7,849 nt of DNA from Caldithrix sp. Its GTDB lineage: Bacteria > Zhuqueibacterota > Zhuqueibacteria > Oceanimicrobiales > Oceanimicrobiaceae. The stretch is taken from contig SMXE01000265.1 of the NCBI GenBank assembly GCA_004357015.1, positions 1 through 7,849 of the forward strand. Direction: 5' to 3'. How positions within the stretch are numbered: position 1 is the first letter of the stretch; every line of letters starts with the position of its first letter. The notes below the pieces were generated by a model. It was given only the letters and a program-made list of their open reading frames with translations, had not been told where the DNA came from and searched no databases. A program made the position numbers and the translations under genes. Of this stretch, positions 5,922 to 7,849 are shown piece by piece.

Positions 5922-7259
5922 TTAAATGTCAACCAGCTTCCATTTGCCGCGTTTAAACCGCTGAAAATTCACCAGAGACCGCACCATCTCATCGCCGAGA
6001 TGTACCAACCAGAGCGCCATCAGCGAATAATTCAGTACAAAGAGCAGCAACCAGTTCAGTCCGATTTCGAACAAGAGAACGCTTGCGAGGGTTACCCACA
6101 TCAGCCACTTGAGTTCGCCTACACCGCGCAAGTTGCCAATCAAAACGCCATCAAGCGCCTTAGGAATTTGAACGAGTGCGAAAATAATAATAACCGACGA
6201 CCCCAATTGTACCACTGGCGGGTCAGAGGTGAAGATGGCGATCAACTGCTTCGAAAAGATGGCCATGATCAAAAAGACGGCAAAAGAAAAGACGAATACC
6301 ACTCTGTTGGCAGTAAAGGCTGTCTTGAGAACACCCTGACGATCATTTGCCCCCATATTTCTCCCGACCAGCGTCATGGCACTGAGACTGAATCCCAGAT
6401 AGAACATGGACAGGATGGCCTGGATTCTCAAGAAGACCTGGTGCGCCGCAAGCACTGTTATCCCTAAAGTGGCGGCATAGCCCGAGACAATCAACTGTCC
6501 CACAGCCCAGACCAACTGTTCGACCGTTGTCGGAATCCCGGCTTTCAACAGGCGCCTGAAGGTTTTTACGTTGGGAGTGGTCAGTTCTTTGAAGGAGAGG
6601 AACAGCGCGCATTTTCGGCTCCGCAACAGGTAAAGTGTGCCGCAAAAGCCGAGAGAATGTGCAATGCCCATGGCTATGGCCGCACCGCGCACTTCCAGTC
6701 TGGGTACGCCAAACAGGCCGAAAATGAAAATCGGCGCCAGCACAAAGTTAAGTGAGACGATCGACAGATTGACAATCATGGCATAGCGAGTTTCACCGGC
6801 GCCCCGAATAATCCCAAGCGCAACAAAGTTCGTAAGCACCAACGGCCCGAACATGGCAACGGTTTTCAGGTAGATGACACCCGCCTGCCTCGCCTCGGAG
6901 CCGCCCTCGCGAATCAGCAGAAAAATAAAATCGGCGCCGAAATACCAGCCGGCGGCAATGAGGATGGTCATACCGATGCCCATCATGAGCGCCTGTCCCA
7001 TGATGTGGTTGGCTTCCCAGGTGTTGTTCGCGCCCAGATAGCGGTTTATAATAATCGAACTCCCGACGATGAAAGTCAGGAGCAGGGTCAATACGACGAT
7101 GATGATCTGAACCGCCATCCCGTGACCGGCAAAGGCTGCGGCGCTCAACTTACCGATAAGAATAGCCTCAAACGTCCACATGAACGTCGAAGCTGAGAGA
7201 TCGATCACCGCTGGCAGCGAAGTTTTCAGAATAGTTTTGAGCGGAGATTTATCGGCCAA
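5922..7259 (-). CDS. MATE family efflux transporter (NorM/DinF-like)
   Basis: A 445-residue inner-membrane antiporter. MATE proteins export cationic drugs or metabolites using a Na+ or H+ gradient; the substrate here cannot be told. About twelve hydrophobic segments are visible (roughly 11-31, 49-72, 86-108, 128-150, 160-184, 191-213, 237-260, 266-296, 314-342, 350-372, 382-405, 408-428), arranged as two six-helix halves. Conserved patterns are INRYLGANNTWEA (71-83) and its counterpart LVGRNMGANDRQG (297-309), plus RGAGETRYAMIVN (152-164) before NFVLAPIFIFG (171-181). The length is normal. The start is TTG (7257-7259): an in-frame TAA occurs 21 bases upstream with no ATG or GTG between, and the next Met (residue 27) would remove most of the first helix. 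No clear Shine-Dalgarno precedes it, so the exact start is the least certain point. It is separated by 185 bases from tmk and 133 bases from ino1. Confidence 0.93.
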   Translation of the reverse strand: MADKSPLKTILKTSLPAVIDLSASTFMWTFEAILIGKLSAAAFAGHGMAVQIIIVVLTLLLTFIVGSSIIINRYLGANNTWEANHIMGQALMMGIGMTILIAAGWYFGADFIFLLIREGGSEARQAGVIYLKTVAMFGPLVLTNFVALGIIRGAGETRYAMIVNLSIVSLNFVLAPIFIFGLFGVPRLEVRGAAIAMGIAHSLGFCGTLYLLRSRKCALFLSFKELTTPNVKTFRRLLKAGIPTTVEQLVWAVGQLIVSGYAATLGITVLAAHQVFLRIQAILSMFYLGFSLSAMTLVGRNMGANDRQGVLKTAFTANRVVFVFSFAVFLIMAIFSKQLIAIFTSDPPVVQLGSSVIIIFALVQIPKALDGVLIGNLRGVGELKWLMWVTLASVLLFEIGLNWLLLFVLNYSLMALWLVHLGDEMVRSLVNFQRFKRGKWKLVDI

Positions 7260-7311
7260 GTCAGGAAGTGGTCCCGGTTAGTGAGTTGTAATAACCATCG
7301 TTCAGAAGTGA

Positions 7312-7339
7312 CACGGTTCCAGCCGTGCCCGCTTGGAAC
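7312..7339. repeat. Overlapping inverted repeats between ino1 and the MATE gene
   Basis: CACGG (7312-7316) pairs with CCGTG (7323-7327), and GTTCCA (7316-7321) pairs with TGGAAC (7334-7339). The two stems share bases and exclude each other. They lie 53-80 bases upstream of the MATE start and 54-81 bases past the ino1 stop. No T-tract follows, so this is not a standard terminator. It could be an operator or a leader structure, but the stems are short and may be chance. Confidence 0.3.
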
Positions 7340-7392
7340 GCATGTTACTTTGCAGAAGCTGAGTAATTCAAGCGATTCATGAACAACTCCGC

Positions 7393-7848
7393 TTAGTCGT
7401 AATACTCCAGGCCGAGATGCGTGATAAGCTCCTCGCCCTTCAGGTAGCGCAACGTATTTTTCAGCTTCATCAATTGAATGAAAATGTCATGCTCGGGGTA
7501 GAGGCCTTCCGCTGCCTGCGGGCTTTTGAAATAAAACGACAGCCATTCCTGAATGCCTTTCATGCCGGCGCGGTCGGCAAGATCCAGAAACAAGATCAGG
7601 TCGAGCACGATGGGCGCCGCCAGAATGCTGTCGCGGCAAAGAAAGTCAACTTTTATCTGCATGGGATAACCAAGCCAGCCAAAAATGTCAATACTATCCC
7701 ACCCCTCCTTATTGTCACCGCGCGGGGGATAGTAATTGATCCTGACTTTGTGGTATATGTCGCCATAAAGGTCCGGATAGACCTCGGGCTGCAGGATGTA
7801 TTCCAGAACGCCAAGCTTGCTGACCTCTTTGGTCTTGAAAGATTCAGG
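7393..7848 (-). CDS. ino1: Inositol-3-phosphate synthase, C-terminal part (5' end beyond window)
   Basis: The last 151 codons of a gene that enters from the right edge. The frame stays open to the edge, and the Met at 7660-7662 is internal, because clearly family-like sequence continues upstream of it. Recognisable stretches include SKLGVLEYILQPEVYPDLYG (about 10-29), VRINYYPPRGDNKE (about 35-48), WLGYPMQIKVDFLCRDS (about 58-74) followed by ILAAPIVLDL, and IQEWLSFYFKSP. These fit prokaryotic myo-inositol-1-phosphate synthases, which convert glucose 6-phosphate to 1D-myo-inositol 3-phosphate using bound NAD+ as internal redox cofactor. The NAD-binding Rossmann part is not in the window. The product feeds inositol phospholipids or inositol-based solutes. 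The stop TAA is at 7393-7395 and no clear terminator follows. The family is recognised from memory of its C-terminal sequence. Confidence 0.85.
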   Translation of the reverse strand, partial: PESFKTKEVSKLGVLEYILQPEVYPDLYGDIYHKVRINYYPPRGDNKEGWDSIDIFGWLGYPMQIKVDFLCRDSILAAPIVLDLILFLDLADRAGMKGIQEWLSFYFKSPQAAEGLYPEHDIFIQLMKLKNTLRYLKGEELITHLGLEYYD

Positions 7849-7849
7849 A

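Noticed and set aside
7393..7662. Separate 89-residue gene starting at the Met at 7660-7662
   Set aside because: The same frame stays open to the window edge, and the upstream codons continue recognisable inositol-3-phosphate synthase sequence. The Met is internal.
1..7849. CRISPR array, tRNA, rRNA or insertion-sequence ends
   Set aside because: No regularly spaced repeats, no cloverleaf-like sequence and no transposase or paired terminal repeats were seen by eye on either strand.

Overview
The window shows an ordinary bacterial chromosome segment in which every supported gene lies on the minus strand. In transcription order (right to left) they are: the C-terminal part of an inositol-3-phosphate synthase (cut by the right edge), a MATE-family multidrug/cation antiporter, thymidylate kinase (tmk), an S41 C-terminal processing peptidase (CtpA/Tsp type), pyruvate phosphate dikinase (ppdK), and the first 58 codons of a tyrosine-recombinase integrase (cut by the left edge). 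Gene content and the Shine-Dalgarno sites (GGAGG) are bacterial. The long helical C-terminal extension of the S41 peptidase, the integrase N-terminus and the inositol phosphate synthase all recall Bacteroidota and related FCB-group lineages (for example Calditrichota or KSB1). That placement is an inference from remembered family features, not a search result.

Layout: 7393-7848 ino1 (partial); 7260-7392 spacer with overlapping inverted repeats; 5922-7259 MATE transporter, with a TTG start and no clear ribosome site; 5737-5921 spacer with a possible tmk promoter; 5104-5736 tmk; a 20-bp gap with a strong ribosome site; 3353-5083 S41 peptidase; a 92-bp gap with a strong ribosome site; 546-3260 ppdK; a classical intrinsic terminator at 471-500; an AT-rich stretch with short repeated motifs; then the integrase promoter, structured leader and gene start at 1-274.

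tmk and the peptidase are probably co-transcribed and ppdK may belong to the same unit, which ends at the terminator. The genes do not form a single pathway: dTTP synthesis, envelope proteolysis, PEP/pyruvate interconversion, export and inositol synthesis are separate housekeeping roles. The left edge is the only part with an accessory character: an integrase begins just beyond the ppdK terminator, which suggests the border of an integrated element. The most notable non-coding feature is the integrase leader, where a 9-bp inverted repeat could mask the ribosome-binding site and competes with a second hairpin. I see no clearly new multi-gene system here.
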